Shown here in pieces: positions 19,734 through 29,130 of a stretch of 64,000 bases of DNA (position 1 is its first letter; each line of letters begins with the position of its first letter). Source of the DNA: Kineosporia sp. R_H_3 (GTDB lineage: Bacteria; Actinomycetota; Actinomycetes; Actinomycetales; Kineosporiaceae). The notes below the pieces were generated by a model. The model was not told the DNA's origin. It did not search any database and worked only from the letters and a program-made list of their open reading frames with translations. A program made the translations under genes and the position numbers. The stretch covers positions 30,730-94,729 of the forward strand of contig NZ_MWLL01000160.1 in assembly GCF_002198675.1 (NCBI RefSeq). The letters run 5' to 3'.

Positions 19734-20681
19734 ATGAGGCAGCATGGCCGCATGGGTGAGCCGGTCCGTCGCGTCCTGAGCCGCCCCGCGTACCTGCGCG
19801 AGCTCGACGCGTCGCAGGTCGTCGAGGTCGGGGACGTCGGCACGCTCGCCGGGCTCGTGGCGGCCGGCGGTGTCGTGGTGCTGTCCGGGGCGGGTCTGTC
19901 GACCGACTCCGGGATCCCTGACTACCGGGGCCCGCAGGGCGCCCTGCGCCGGCACGCCCCGATGACCTACCAGGACTTCACCGGCAGCCCGGGCGGCCGG
20001 CAGCGCTACTGGGCCCGCAGCTTCGTCGGCTGGCGGCACGTGAACAAGGCCGCGCCGAACGACGGCCACCGGGCCGTCGCGGCGCTCGAGCGGGCCGGGC
20101 TGCTCGACGGCATCGTCACGCAGAACGTCGACGGCCTCCACGAGGAGGCCGGGGCACGCACAGTCGTCGACCTGCACGGCAGTCTCGACCGCGTCGTGTG
20201 CCTGCAGTGTGGTGACGTCAGCGACCGCGGTGTCCTCGACGACCGGCTGCGGGCCGCCAACCCGGGCTTCGAGGAGGTCGCCCGCCGGGCGCTCGCGCTG
20301 CCCGGTGCGGACGGTGAGGTGAACCCGGACGGCGACGTCGCCCTGCCGGACGAGGCGGTCGACGGCTTCGTCGTCGTCGACTGCCTCGTCTGCGGCACCG
20401 GGGCCCTCAAGCCCGACGTCGTCTTCTTCGGCGAGACCGTGCCCCGCGACCGCGTGGAGCGCTGCCTGGCCCTCGTGGACGCCGCCCGGCTGCTGCTCGT
20501 CCTCGGGTCGTCCCTCACGGTGATGTCCGGCTACCGGTTCGTCCTGCGCGCGGGGGAGCGCGGCATCCCGGTGGCCATCGTCAACCAGGGACCGACCCGC
20601 GGCGACGCGCGGGCCGCCGTCCGGCTCGACGCCCCGCTCGGCCGGGTGCTCCCGGCCCTCGCGGAGCGGCTCCTGCCGTGA
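19734..20681 (+). CDS. Sir2-family NAD-dependent protein deacetylase
   Basis: A ~315-residue sirtuin with all core motifs: [15 protein letters not shown] (NAD binding), [12 protein letters not shown], catalytic His in DLHGSLD, zinc-ligand pairs CLQC and CLVC on either side of a ~55-residue insertion, and [13 protein letters not shown]. It removes acyl groups from lysines using NAD. The insertion between the cysteine pairs makes it slightly longer than minimal bacterial CobB. The start is uncertain: ATG 19734, or ATG 19752 which has GAGG upstream. It lies 19 bases after the ABM gene and converges on the ABC permease at 20697. Confidence 0.93.
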   Translation: MRQHGRMGEPVRRVLSRPAYLRELDASQVVEVGDVGTLAGLVAAGGVVVLSGAGLSTDSGIPDYRGPQGALRRHAPMTYQDFTGSPGGRQRYWARSFVGWRHVNKAAPNDGHRAVAALERAGLLDGIVTQNVDGLHEEAGARTVVDLHGSLDRVVCLQCGDVSDRGVLDDRLRAANPGFEEVARRALALPGADGEVNPDGDVALPDEAVDGFVVVDCLVCGTGALKPDVVFFGETVPRDRVERCLALVDAARLLLVLGSSLTVMSGYRFVLRAGERGIPVAIVNQGPTRGDARAAVRLDAPLGRVLPALAERLLP

Positions 20682-20696
20682 GGTGCCGGCCCGCCG

Positions 20697-21941
20697 TCAC
20701 TCCTCGGCGCGCCACGCCTGCCGCACCGTGACCCGACCGCCGCTCTGGAGCAGCGAGCGCCGGTAGAGCCGCTCGCCGATCCGGACGGTGACGCCGGCGG
20801 CCGCGAGCAGGATCGCGAGCGATGCCAGCGCCTCCGGCCACGACGCGTCGCCCTGGAGCAGCCGGATCGGCATGACGACGGCGGACAGCGGCGGCACGAA
20901 CGACCCGATCGCCTGCCACTGCCCCTCGAGGAGCAGCCCGCCGAAGAGCACGGCCATGACGAGGAACGTCAGCGGCGTCGTCGTCGACTGCAGGTCCTCG
21001 GTGCGGCTCGCGAGCGAGCCGGCGACCGCCCAGAGGCAGGCGAGCGAGATGAACCCCGCGAGGAAGAAGACGACGAACCACACGACCGGCCCGGAGACCG
21101 CCGTCACGAGGCTGCTGTAGTCGGTGAAGGCGAGGCCGACGAGACCGACGGCCACGAACAGGGTCAGCTGGGCGACGGCGAGCACGGTGTTCCCCAGCAC
21201 CTTCCCGGCGAGCAGGTGCCGGACCGGGATCGCCGTCGCGATGATCTCGACGACCCGGGACTGCTTCTCCTCGACGACGCTGTTCGCGAGGGTCACGCCG
21301 AACATCAGGGCCGCGATGTAGAAGAGGAAGGTGAAGGCGAACGCGACGGCGTCGACGAGCTCGGCGCGCTGGGCGTCACCGTCGAGGAACGCCGTGTCGA
21401 GGGTCGCCCCGCGCTCGAGCGCCTCGAGCGTCGTCCCGGCCGCGGAGGCGTTGGCGCGCAACGCTTCCGTCCGGACGACCTCCTGGACCACGGCCCGCAG
21501 GGAGTCGTTCGGCCCGGACTTCGTCGTGAGCACCCAGCGGTCGCCGTCGCGGTGCAGCCAGGCGTCGGCGGTCTCGTCGAGGACGGCGGCCCGGGCGGCG
21601 GCGTCGTCCGCCACCGGCATCGGGCGGACCACGACGTCCTCGTCGATCGCTGCCGCCCCGGCCTGCACCTGCGAGGCCAGCGACGTGGCCGACGGGGTGG
21701 CGGCGAGGTCGTACGTCGAGGTCCGCCCGGCGAGGACCACCTGGAGCACCATGATCCCCACGATGATCGCCAGGGTGACGAGCGTGCCGATGAGGAACGA
21801 GCGGTCGGTGGCCTTGACCATGATCTCGCGCCGGGTCACGAGCAGCCAGGCCGCCCCGGTGCCGGTGCGGCCGTCGTCGGCCGCCGCGGGCGTGGCCGCG
21901 GGGGTGCGGCCGCGGTGGTCGAGGTTCGTGGGCGCGGTCAT
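20697..21941 (-). CDS. ABC-2 type exporter permease, NatB-like
   Basis: A 414-residue permease. One membrane helix near residue 50 (FLIGTLVTLAIIVGIMVLQVVLA) is followed by a ~150-residue extracytoplasmic domain. Five or more helices at 205-400 include VEEKQSRVVEIIATAI between the first two, the signature of the ABC-2/NatB family. It exports sodium, drugs or peptides in characterised members; the substrate is unknown here. Its ATG overlaps the ATPase stop by four bases. It converges on the sirtuin gene with 15 bases between stops. Confidence 0.88.
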   Translation of the reverse strand: MTAPTNLDHRGRTPAATPAAADDGRTGTGAAWLLVTRREIMVKATDRSFLIGTLVTLAIIVGIMVLQVVLAGRTSTYDLAATPSATSLASQVQAGAAAIDEDVVVRPMPVADDAAARAAVLDETADAWLHRDGDRWVLTTKSGPNDSLRAVVQEVVRTEALRANASAAGTTLEALERGATLDTAFLDGDAQRAELVDAVAFAFTFLFYIAALMFGVTLANSVVEEKQSRVVEIIATAIPVRHLLAGKVLGNTVLAVAQLTLFVAVGLVGLAFTDYSSLVTAVSGPVVWFVVFFLAGFISLACLWAVAGSLASRTEDLQSTTTPLTFLVMAVLFGGLLLEGQWQAIGSFVPPLSAVVMPIRLLQGDASWPEALASLAILLAAAGVTVRIGERLYRRSLLQSGGRVTVRQAWRAEE

Positions 21942-22819
21942 GCCGCCACCTCCCGGTAGAGCTCGCTGAGGGCGGGGACGACGACCGCGAACTCGCGGAT
22001 CTCCCCTCGGGACAAGGCTTCTCGCAGCAGCGGCTGGACGGCGTCGGGGTCGGTCACCTCGAGCAGCGCGCTCGTGCCGTCGACGTCGACGACGTGCACG
22101 CCGGCCGCACCACGCACCCAGCCGGCGTCGCCGCCGAGCACGAGCCGGAAGCGGCGTGGGGAGCCGCCGCGCAGGTCGTCCGCGGTGCCCTGGGCGACGA
22201 CCCGGCCGCGGGCCATGATGACCAGCCGGTCGCAGAGCCGGTCCACGAGGTCGAGCTGGTGCGAGGAGAAGAGCACGGGGACGCCGCCGCGCGCCCGCTC
22301 CCGGAGCAGGTCGGCCATCGACTCGACCGCCGCCGGGTCGAGCCCGGAGAACGGCTCGTCGAGGACGAGCGCCACCGGGGACGTCATGACCGCGGCCGCG
22401 ACCTGGACCCGCTGCTGGTTGCCGAGGCTCAGCTTCTCGACGTGGTCCTTGGCCCGGTCGGCGAGCCCGAACCGCTCGAGCAGGTCCCGGGCCGAGGTCC
22501 GCGCCGCCCGCGCCTCCATCCCGGCGAGCCGGGCGAGGTAGACGAGCTGGTCGAGGACGGGCTGCCTCGGGTACAGGCCGCGTTCCTCGGGCATGTAGCC
22601 GAACCGGCGCCGGTCGGCCGCGGTGATGTCGCGCCCCTGCCACAGGACCCGGCCGGCGTGGATGCCGAGAACGCCGGTGATCATCCGCATCGTCGTCGTC
22701 TTGCCGGCGCCGTTGCCGCCCACGAAGCCGGTGAGCAGGCCGTCCGGGACGGTGATGCTCACGGCGTCGACGGCGGTCACGTCACCGAAGCGTCGGGTGA
22801 GGTCGATGGTCTCGAGCAT
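21938..22819 (-). CDS. ABC transporter ATPase, NatA-like
   Basis: A 293-residue ATPase with Walker A GGNGAGKTTT near 35-44, LSLGNQQRVQ signature near 130, Walker B LVLDEPFSGLDP near 150 and switch SSHQLDLVDRL. A ~75-residue C-terminal extension of the DUF4162 type follows (RFRLVLGGDAGWVRGAAG), typical of NatA/YhaQ subfamily exporters. It works with the permease just downstream. It has a leaderless start with its own -10 box, 101 bases after the response-regulator gene, so it may be that regulator's target. Confidence 0.92.
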   Translation of the reverse strand: MLETIDLTRRFGDVTAVDAVSITVPDGLLTGFVGGNGAGKTTTMRMITGVLGIHAGRVLWQGRDITAADRRRFGYMPEERGLYPRQPVLDQLVYLARLAGMEARAARTSARDLLERFGLADRAKDHVEKLSLGNQQRVQVAAAVMTSPVALVLDEPFSGLDPAAVESMADLLRERARGGVPVLFSSHQLDLVDRLCDRLVIMARGRVVAQGTADDLRGGSPRRFRLVLGGDAGWVRGAAGVHVVDVDGTSALLEVTDPDAVQPLLREALSRGEIREFAVVVPALSELYREVAA

Positions 22820-22831
22820 GGCCCCACCGTA
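22817..22831 (-). promoter_or_regulatory. -10 box of a leaderless start, NatA-like gene
   Basis: On the minus strand TACGGT (22831-22826), six bases, then ATG 22819. There is no Shine-Dalgarno. The geometry is the same as at 13208, 25079 and 29130. Confidence 0.55.
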
Positions 22832-22920
22832 GGCAGCGCGGGCCGGGCGGCGGATCCGTCGCCGGGCTGAGCCGTGGCCGGTGCGGTGCGCCGGGGCTCC
22901 GCCGTGCGGCGGACGGGATC

Positions 22921-23670
22921 TCAGCCGGCGGCGCGGAGCAGGCCGGACTCGTGCGCCACGACGACCGCCTGGACCCGGTCGCGGACGCCGAGCTTGGCGA
23001 GGACGTTCGAGACGTGCGTCTTCACCGTCGCCTCGCCCAGGTAGAGCTCACCGGCGATCTCGGCGTTCGACCGGCCGCGGCCGAGCAGCACGAGCACCTG
23101 CCGCTCGCGGTCCGTGAGCCGGTCGAGCCCGGGGTGCGCCGGGGCCGCCGTGCTCGCGGTGAGGGGGGCCGCTGCACCGGCGCCCGGGGCGGTCGCGTGC
23201 GCCGCGCCGTCCGCCGACGAGGACGCGGGGGACAGGGCCGTCATCCGCTCGATGACCCGCAGGGTCACCTCGGGTGCGAGCAGGGCCTGACCGTGGCCGG
23301 CCGCGCGGACGGCGTCGACGAGCTGCTCGGGGTCGGCGTTCTTGAGCAGGAACCCGCTGGCACCGGCGCGGAGCGCGTCGAACAGGTAGTCGTCGCGGTC
23401 GAACGTCGTGAGGATGACGACCCGGCCGAGGTTCTCGGCGACGATCCGCCGGGTGGCCTCGATCCCGTCCATGACGGGCATCTGGACGTCCATGAGGATG
23501 ACGTCCGGCGACGTCTGCCGGGCCCGCTCCACCGCCTGCGCGCCGTCCGCGGCCTCGCCGACCACCTCGAGGTCGTCCTCGACGGAGAGCATGAGCGCGA
23601 ACCCGGACCGGACGAGCTGCTGGTCGTCGACGAGGAGCACCCGCAGCGTGGGCCCCGCACCGACGCTCAC
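22921..23670 (-). CDS. NarL/FixJ-family response regulator (LuxR HTH)
   Basis: A 249-residue response regulator: receiver 9-125 with D15/D16, phosphoacceptor D61 (ILMDVQMPVMDG), T of ILTTFD and K of FLLKNA. An Ala/Pro-rich linker (about 148-180) leads to a LuxR-type HTH (LTDREREV-like LDRLTDRERQVLVLLG, then NAEIAGELYLGEATVKTHVS). The GTG overlaps the kinase stop by four bases (GTGA). The pair belongs to the family of cell-envelope or antibiotic-sensing systems linked to ABC exporters. The downstream NatAB-like transporter is the likely target. Confidence 0.93.
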   Translation of the reverse strand: MSVGAGPTLRVLLVDDQQLVRSGFALMLSVEDDLEVVGEAADGAQAVERARQTSPDVILMDVQMPVMDGIEATRRIVAENLGRVVILTTFDRDDYLFDALRAGASGFLLKNADPEQLVDAVRAAGHGQALLAPEVTLRVIERMTALSPASSSADGAAHATAPGAGAAAPLTASTAAPAHPGLDRLTDRERQVLVLLGRGRSNAEIAGELYLGEATVKTHVSNVLAKLGVRDRVQAVVVAHESGLLRAAG

Positions 23671-25079
23671 GAGCGGGCCTGCGCGGGGACGGCGTCCGGC
23701 GTGGTCCGCGGGCCCCCGTCGGCGAACGACAGGGGCAGCCGCACCCGGACCCGGTACCCGCCGGTGACCCGCGGCCCGATCTCGGCCTGCCCCCGGTGCG
23801 ACGCGACCCGTTCGCGGATCCCCAGCTGCCCCAGCCCGCTGCCCGACGTCCCGGCCCGGGGCCGTCCGTCGTCGGTGACCTCGACCTCGACGTGCCCGCC
23901 GCCCGCCCCCGCCTCGGCGACCCGGACGACGACGTTCGCGGTCTGCGCCGTCGAGTGCCGCCGGACGTTCGCGAGCGCCTCCTGCGTCGTCCGGTAGATC
24001 GACAGCGCGACCGGTGCGGGGACGCGCGCCGATGCTCCGACGGGCTCCTCGACGAGCCGGTAGGACGCCGTGAGGCCGTCACCGTCGAAGGTCGTGACCA
24101 GCTCGGCGAGGTCCGTCAGGCCCGGCTCGGGTGCGCGCCGGCCGTCCGTGCCCGTCGTCGCGCCGTCGTCCGGTTCGTCGGCGGAGCGCAGCGTGCCGAG
24201 CAGCCCGCGCATCTGTGAGACCGCCTCCCGCGACGACTCCTCGACCTGGCCCAGCGCGCGGCCGGCGGCCTCGACGTCCCGCCCGATGACCCGCCGGCCC
24301 GCGGCGGCGTGGATCCCGATGACGGAGACGTGGTGCGCGACGACGTCGTGGAGCTCACGGGCGATCCGCAGCCGCTCCTCGAGCACGGCCCGGCGGCGCA
24401 GGGTCTCGCCCTGCGTCTCGAGCAGGGCCGCCTGCTCGGCTAGCCGGGCCCGCTGCCGGGCGCTGCGCCAGCTGACCTGCCCGACGAGGACGGCGCCGCC
24501 GAAGTAGACGACGTTGACGAGCGTCGTGATGAGCACGGCGGCCGCGACCGGGGAGACGAGCCCGAACTGCTTCGTGGCGTCCTCCTCGAGAGCCTCGACG
24601 ATGTCGTCCACGCCGCTGCCGAACGCGAAACCCCAGGCGAGCCAGGCGAACATGAACGTCACGACGAGCGTCACGACGACGAGCATCTCGCGCCGGCTGC
24701 GGGCCCAGGCGACGCCGGAGAAGATCGCGCAGAAGTAGACGACCTGCATGCTCAGCTGGCCCATGACCTCCGGCATCGTCACGCCGACGACGAACATGTG
24801 CACCGCGGCCAGCACGAGCACCGTGAGCGGCCGACGCCGCCGCCAGACGAGGATCGCGGCGCCCCCGACGACGGCCGCCCACTGCACCCATCCCGGCGCC
24901 GTGACGCTCTCCGTCAGCCCCGCGCTGCGCATGAGCTCGAAGGTGACCGCGGAGAACAGCAGGGTGCCGAGCCCGACGACGACGTCCCAGCCGTCGAGCG
25001 CACCGGGCCGCTCCCAGTCGTCGTCGAGCGCGAAGAAGCGCGTCAGGCGCTCGCGGAGGGCGACGGAGGGCGCGGGCAT
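23667..25079 (-). CDS. Sensor histidine kinase, HisKA_3 (NarX/DesK-like) type
   Basis: A 470-residue membrane kinase. About five membrane helices (30-225) include WDVVVGLGTLLFSAVTF, WVQWAAVVGGAAILVW and VVTLVVTFMFAWLAWGFAF. HisKA_3 follows with the H-box RELHDVVAHHVSVIG near 255, then a GHKL ATPase domain (IYRTTQEALANVRRHS near 365, VTDDGRP, GSGLGQLGIRERV). The intramembrane-sensing layout with no large external domain suits sensing of envelope stress. The start is a leaderless ATG. A 17-bp hairpin just upstream separates it from the secreted-protein gene. Confidence 0.93.
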   Translation of the reverse strand: MPAPSVALRERLTRFFALDDDWERPGALDGWDVVVGLGTLLFSAVTFELMRSAGLTESVTAPGWVQWAAVVGGAAILVWRRRRPLTVLVLAAVHMFVVGVTMPEVMGQLSMQVVYFCAIFSGVAWARSRREMLVVVTLVVTFMFAWLAWGFAFGSGVDDIVEALEEDATKQFGLVSPVAAAVLITTLVNVVYFGGAVLVGQVSWRSARQRARLAEQAALLETQGETLRRRAVLEERLRIARELHDVVAHHVSVIGIHAAAGRRVIGRDVEAAGRALGQVEESSREAVSQMRGLLGTLRSADEPDDGATTGTDGRRAPEPGLTDLAELVTTFDGDGLTASYRLVEEPVGASARVPAPVALSIYRTTQEALANVRRHSTAQTANVVVRVAEAGAGGGHVEVEVTDDGRPRAGTSGSGLGQLGIRERVASHRGQAEIGPRVTGGYRVRVRLPLSFADGGPRTTPDAVPAQARS

Positions 25080-25091
25080 GCGTCCAGCCTA
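25077..25091 (-). promoter_or_regulatory. -10 box of a leaderless start, histidine kinase gene
   Basis: On the minus strand TAGGCT (25091-25086), six bases, then ATG 25079, without a Shine-Dalgarno. It shows the same geometry as the other leaderless starts in this window. Confidence 0.55.
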
Positions 25092-25140
25092 CGAACTACC
25101 GGGCGGCCGGACCTCCGTCGTGGGGCGGAGACGACCTTCG

Positions 25141-25184
25141 GCCGGTGGCCGGGCTCCGTCGTGCGGGGGAGCCCGGCCACCGGC
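25141..25184 (-). terminator. 17-bp perfect hairpin ending the large secreted-protein gene
   Basis: Arms 25141-25157 and 25168-25184 pair perfectly over 17 bases around a 10-base loop. The hairpin touches the stop codon of the gene at 25185 and precedes the kinase promoter, so it separates the two units. There is no U-tract. Confidence 0.85.
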
Positions 25185-28100
25185 TCAGAACAGGTCGCCG
25201 ATGACGAAGAAGATCCTCGCCGACCCGGTCCCGCCGTCCCTCGGGTCGACGACGAGGCGCCATGGGCCGCTCATCTGGGGATCCACCTGGAAGACACCCG
25301 TCGTGGTCCCCGGACCGGCGAGCATCACACCGCCCGGGTTCCCGTTGGGGTCGACCAGCCAGATGTACGTCGACGCGATCGTGGACTCCGAGAGCTTCCA
25401 GCTGACGAACTGCACCTCGGCGCCGGTCGGCACCCCGGTGAAGGGTAGGGCGACGTCCTGGGTCACGGCCTTGACGTCGATCTTCGTCGTCTTGCCGATC
25501 CGCCCGGTGACGACCGTGTCCTTGGCGCTGTACAGCCGCAGCGAGGTCGTCCCCGCCGTGCGCCCGGCGGGGTCGATCTGGACCGTCCACCGGCCGGCGA
25601 CGTCGGCGACCTCCGTCATCTCCACCCACTGGCCGCTCTCGTTGAAGGCATTGCTCTCGGCGACGGATCCGTCCGGACGGACGAAGTTCACCCGCATGTC
25701 CGCGCCGAGAGGCGTGAGTGCTCTGACGTCGACCGCGATGTGTGCGCCGCGCTCGATGTCGACCCGCAGCCGCGGGTTCTGCCCTGCTGTGAACGGAACG
25801 GTTGTCGTGACCCCGGTCCGCACCGTTCGCGCCGGGTCCGTCACCAGGTCGAGGAGTACACCGACGGAGCCGGTCTCGCGTTCGAACGGGTCCAGCTCCA
25901 GAGTCCAGGTGCCGGGAGTCGTCACGTCGGGCAGCTCGAAGTAGTCGGAGACGTCGAAGGACGCGATGTCGGCCGTCACGAGCCCGCCGGGGCCGATGAG
26001 ACGCATCCGGGTGAAGACCGTGCGGTCGCTGATCGAGAGCACAGGCCGCTGCCCTGCCTTCGCCGTGAAGGTCAACCGGCGGACGTCGCCCGCCCGGTCG
26101 AATGTCGCGGTGGTCGCGGTGCCCGGCGTGATCGCGGACGTCAGCACCCTGGCCGCCCTGCGGGTGATCGTCAGAGACCCCGTCATGGAGTTGGAGGGGT
26201 CGACGACCACGGTCCATGTGCCGTCCGCGTCCAGCACGTCGGCGGGTTCGATCCACGTCTGCTCGCCCGGGCGCGCCGAGCCGGCCGAGAAGAAGGAGCC
26301 GTCGGGGCGCAGAACGGTGACCCCGAAGAACTGGAAGTCACCGCCGGCCGTCTGTGTCACGTCCGCGACGTCGAGAATGAGCGGATCGCCGGCTCTCGCG
26401 TCGAAGGTGTACCTCGCGAGTCCGCCCGGCTCCGGGACGGCGACCGTGGTGGGGCGGTCGACCGCGCCAAGGACGCCCGTCACGAGGGGCGGGGCGTAGA
26501 CGTGCACCCGGACGTCACCGGTCGTCGTGCCGAGGCCGTCGAGCCCGACGCGCCAGACACCCGCCTGCTCGGACGCACCGGACTCCAGGAAGACGGTGCC
26601 GCCTGCGAAGAGTGCCGGCCCACCGGGGCTGAAGCCGTCGGGGCGCGTCAGGGTCACCGTGACGCCTTCGTCCGCCCCGAGCGAGACGTCGGAGGCGGTC
26701 ACGAGGAGCGTCTCGCCCGTTGTGCCGGGGACGACGAGCTCGATGTTCTGCCCGGGCTCGCCGATCGTCACGACCTCATCGAAACCGGTTGCGACGTCCC
26801 GGATCACGGTCGACGTCCGGACGGCGAGGAGGCTGCCGGTCAGTCCGGCCGACCGGTCGACCGTCAGAGCCAGTGTGTACGTCCCCGCGCTCGGTGCGAC
26901 GAAGGTCGCAGAACCGTTGGCAGGGAACAGCTGGCTGTCCCAGTAGACCCCGCCGATCTCGTCCTCGATCCGGATGCCGGCGAAGGCGACCAGGTCGGGC
27001 ACCGTGAAGGACAGGTCCCGTAGGTACAGCTCGATCTGGTCTCCGGCCCCGGCCTCGAACGAGAAGCGCCCTGTCGCCGAGTCGGTGGGCACGGTGATCG
27101 GTGTCGTCGCACCGATCGGGACCGCTGTGGCCGGCCCTGGGTCGAGGTACACACGCAGGCCGAGAGCCCCGGTCGTGTCGCCGTCCCCGACGAGCCGTAG
27201 CCGTGCCAGCGCACCCGGGTCGAGCGGTGCGGACGTCGTGAACGCAACGGTCCGGTCGGACACGGTGCCGAGGGTCACGGGGGCCGCGCCGGGGACGTCG
27301 AGCACGAGCGACGCCGTTCCCCGGGAGCCGTCGGCGTGCGTGAGCGACGGCCCGACGGCCTGGATCACCGTGGCCGCGCCGCCACGGGTGACGAAGGTGA
27401 AGAGCGGGGCGGTGTCCGCGGCGCCGAGTGTCGCCGAAGTGGGGCCTGCACCGTACGACAGGGGTGTCGATCCCGCCGGCACGAGCGATACCCGGACCGT
27501 GATCGATCCCGTGAGGTCGAAGGCGGGGTCGACGACCAGGGTGTGCGGCCCGTCCGTGAGAACCGTCTCCGTGGAGTACACGCCCGGAGTGAACTCGAGG
27601 AAGCCGAATCCCTCCGGGAGCAACCGGAGGTTGAGCCGGCCGAAGCCGTCCCGCGGAGTGGGTGCGCTCAGATCGTCGGCCGCGAGGGTCACCATGACCC
27701 CGTCGCCGGCCGCCGCGTCGAAGGTGAGCCGCGCCTGCTGACCCAGGTCGCCGAAGGTCAGCGGCGTCGGTGTCCCGGGCGTCACCGCCACCTCCGTGTC
27801 CACGACGTAGTGGACGCTGAAGGTCGCACTGCCGCTGACCGCACCGGCGATCCGAAGGGTTGCGGCGTGGCCCGTAGCCCGGTCACCGTGCGGTGCGAAC
27901 TCGACGAAGGCCGTGTCCGGCTCGGCGGTGAAGTAGCCGCCGCCACCGCCGGAGGATCCATCGGCGTAGGTCAGGCGTGCCGAGACCTCGTTCGGGGTCG
28001 TCGCCGGCGTGAAGGTCAGTGTGGGCCGGGCCCCGGCGGGGACGGTCAGGGAGTACGTCGTCGCGTCGGAGCCGGCCGCGAAGGTGGTGGTCACCGTCTG

Positions 28101-28214
28101 GTCGGCCGCCAGCGGACCACCGTCCCTCACCACCGCCTGCGCACCGCTCGGGATGAGCGCCACCGAGGTCGCGGCGAGGACCGCGCCGAGGAGCAGGGCA
28201 AGACGACGGCGCAC
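25185..28214 (-). CDS. Large secreted beta-sandwich repeat protein
   Basis: A 1009-residue exported protein of unknown function. The signal peptide spans 1-27 (RRRLALLLGAVLAATSVAL, cleavage after AQA). The mature part is nearly all beta: about eight ~110-residue repeats. Each begins around a T-P-x-T/V-F stretch with RLTFDAAAGD, RYTFDARAGDPL or RRLTFTAKAGQRP and ends WTLELDPFERETGSV, WTVQIDPAGRTAGT or WRLVVDPRDGGTGSA. This is the pattern of pre-peptidase C-terminal (PPC-like) domains. There is no catalytic module, sortase motif or C-terminal anchor. The start is GTG 28214 with GGGGGA upstream; a longer reading to 28301 would bury the signal peptide. G+C is lower than in neighbouring genes. Confidence 0.85.
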   Translation of the reverse strand: MRRRLALLLGAVLAATSVALIPSGAQAVVRDGGPLAADQTVTTTFAAGSDATTYSLTVPAGARPTLTFTPATTPNEVSARLTYADGSSGGGGGYFTAEPDTAFVEFAPHGDRATGHAATLRIAGAVSGSATFSVHYVVDTEVAVTPGTPTPLTFGDLGQQARLTFDAAAGDGVMVTLAADDLSAPTPRDGFGRLNLRLLPEGFGFLEFTPGVYSTETVLTDGPHTLVVDPAFDLTGSITVRVSLVPAGSTPLSYGAGPTSATLGAADTAPLFTFVTRGGAATVIQAVGPSLTHADGSRGTASLVLDVPGAAPVTLGTVSDRTVAFTTSAPLDPGALARLRLVGDGDTTGALGLRVYLDPGPATAVPIGATTPITVPTDSATGRFSFEAGAGDQIELYLRDLSFTVPDLVAFAGIRIEDEIGGVYWDSQLFPANGSATFVAPSAGTYTLALTVDRSAGLTGSLLAVRTSTVIRDVATGFDEVVTIGEPGQNIELVVPGTTGETLLVTASDVSLGADEGVTVTLTRPDGFSPGGPALFAGGTVFLESGASEQAGVWRVGLDGLGTTTGDVRVHVYAPPLVTGVLGAVDRPTTVAVPEPGGLARYTFDARAGDPLILDVADVTQTAGGDFQFFGVTVLRPDGSFFSAGSARPGEQTWIEPADVLDADGTWTVVVDPSNSMTGSLTITRRAARVLTSAITPGTATTATFDRAGDVRRLTFTAKAGQRPVLSISDRTVFTRMRLIGPGGLVTADIASFDVSDYFELPDVTTPGTWTLELDPFERETGSVGVLLDLVTDPARTVRTGVTTTVPFTAGQNPRLRVDIERGAHIAVDVRALTPLGADMRVNFVRPDGSVAESNAFNESGQWVEMTEVADVAGRWTVQIDPAGRTAGTTSLRLYSAKDTVVTGRIGKTTKIDVKAVTQDVALPFTGVPTGAEVQFVSWKLSESTIASTYIWLVDPNGNPGGVMLAGPGTTTGVFQVDPQMSGPWRLVVDPRDGGTGSARIFFVIGDLF

Positions 28215-28566
28215 GTGTCCCCCATCCGTCCGCGGCGGCGTCGCTGCGGAGCGTTCGGCGACGCCGGCGCGTCGCGTGACCGCGCATCTTCCGGCAGTCA
28301 TGGCTCCGCTGACAACAGAACCGCGGATCGCCTAACGCGGCGCAGCCAGCGGTGGCGGCGTGTGCCCGACGGATCGGACCATCCTGGGGCACAAGGGGCC
28401 GATCGTGGTCACTGTGCGCGGGAGACGCCTTCTTGCGCGTCGGGTTCCGGGCCTATCCTGGAAGTCCCACCCCCGTCGACGGTCCGGGCGCACCGCGAAG
28501 CGTTCTTCACATGACGGCACCGCTCCAGAGACCCACTTCCCGGGACGGAGACACCGTCCGGTCCCG
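28215..28566. other. Divergent intergenic region
   Basis: About 350 bases between the divergent secreted-protein and methyltransferase genes. Reading minus, TTGTCA near 28310 could be a -35 for the secreted protein. Reading plus, TATCCT at 28454-28459 is a possible -10 for the methyltransferase. No gene, RNA or strong hairpin was seen. Confidence 0.3.
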
Positions 28567-29079
28567 ATGACGGCCACGGCCCGCACCCGCAAGGAGCTCA
28601 GGTACCGGCGGGGCCGCGCCCACGGCTGCTGGGACCACCTGTTCGCCGCGGCCCTCTGGCCGCTGCACGGGGCCAACCTCGGCACGCTGCTGCGCACGTG
28701 CGACGCGGTGGGCGCCTGCCTCGTCGTCCCGCGGCGCCCGTGGGTCGAGGAGGCCGTCGCCCGGGGGAACACGCTGCGGCAGCCGTCCTGCGTCCACTGG
28801 TTGCGCGGCGACCCGGTCGGATGGCTCGCCGCGCAACGGCTCTCGGGCTCGCGGGTGGTCGGTGTCGAGCTCGCCGTGCCGGCTGTCCGGCTCGCGGACC
28901 TGCCGCCGGCGCGGGAGCGGACGGTGATGGTGCTGGGCCACGAGCGCACCGGCATCCCTCAGGACGGGCTCGACCTGCTCGACGTCGCGGTCGAGATCCC
29001 CATGCTGGGGACCGGTCACAGCCTCAACGTCGCCGTCGCCGGTTCGCTCGTGCTGTACCGCCTCGCCGGGCTCGTGTGA
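28567..29079 (+). CDS. SpoU/TrmH-family RNA 2'-O-methyltransferase
   Basis: A 170-residue SPOUT methyltransferase with the three family motifs: HGANLGTLLRTCDAVG (about 34-49), LGHERTGIP (about 124-132) and GTGHSLNVAVAGSLVLYR (about 148-165), which form the trefoil-knot SAM site. It probably methylates a ribose in tRNA or rRNA. It lacks the N-terminal substrate-binding domain of 23S rRNA enzymes and is close to minimal TrmH/TrmL length. The ATG at 28567 has no strong ribosome site; GTCCGG lies just upstream. Confidence 0.9.
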   Translation: MTATARTRKELRYRRGRAHGCWDHLFAAALWPLHGANLGTLLRTCDAVGACLVVPRRPWVEEAVARGNTLRQPSCVHWLRGDPVGWLAAQRLSGSRVVGVELAVPAVRLADLPPARERTVMVLGHERTGIPQDGLDLLDVAVEIPMLGTGHSLNVAVAGSLVLYRLAGLV

Positions 29080-29117
29080 GCGGGACCGAAGGCCGCGGTC
29101 GGCCCGCGCTCCTTGGC

Positions 29118-29130
29118 TACCGTTGGGCAA
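29118..29130 (+). promoter_or_regulatory. -10 box of a leaderless start, carbonic anhydrase gene
   Basis: TACCGT (29118-29123), six bases, then ATG 29130. The stretch CTACCGTTGGGCA closely resembles CTACCGTCGGGAC before the permease start at 13208. There is no Shine-Dalgarno. Confidence 0.55.
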
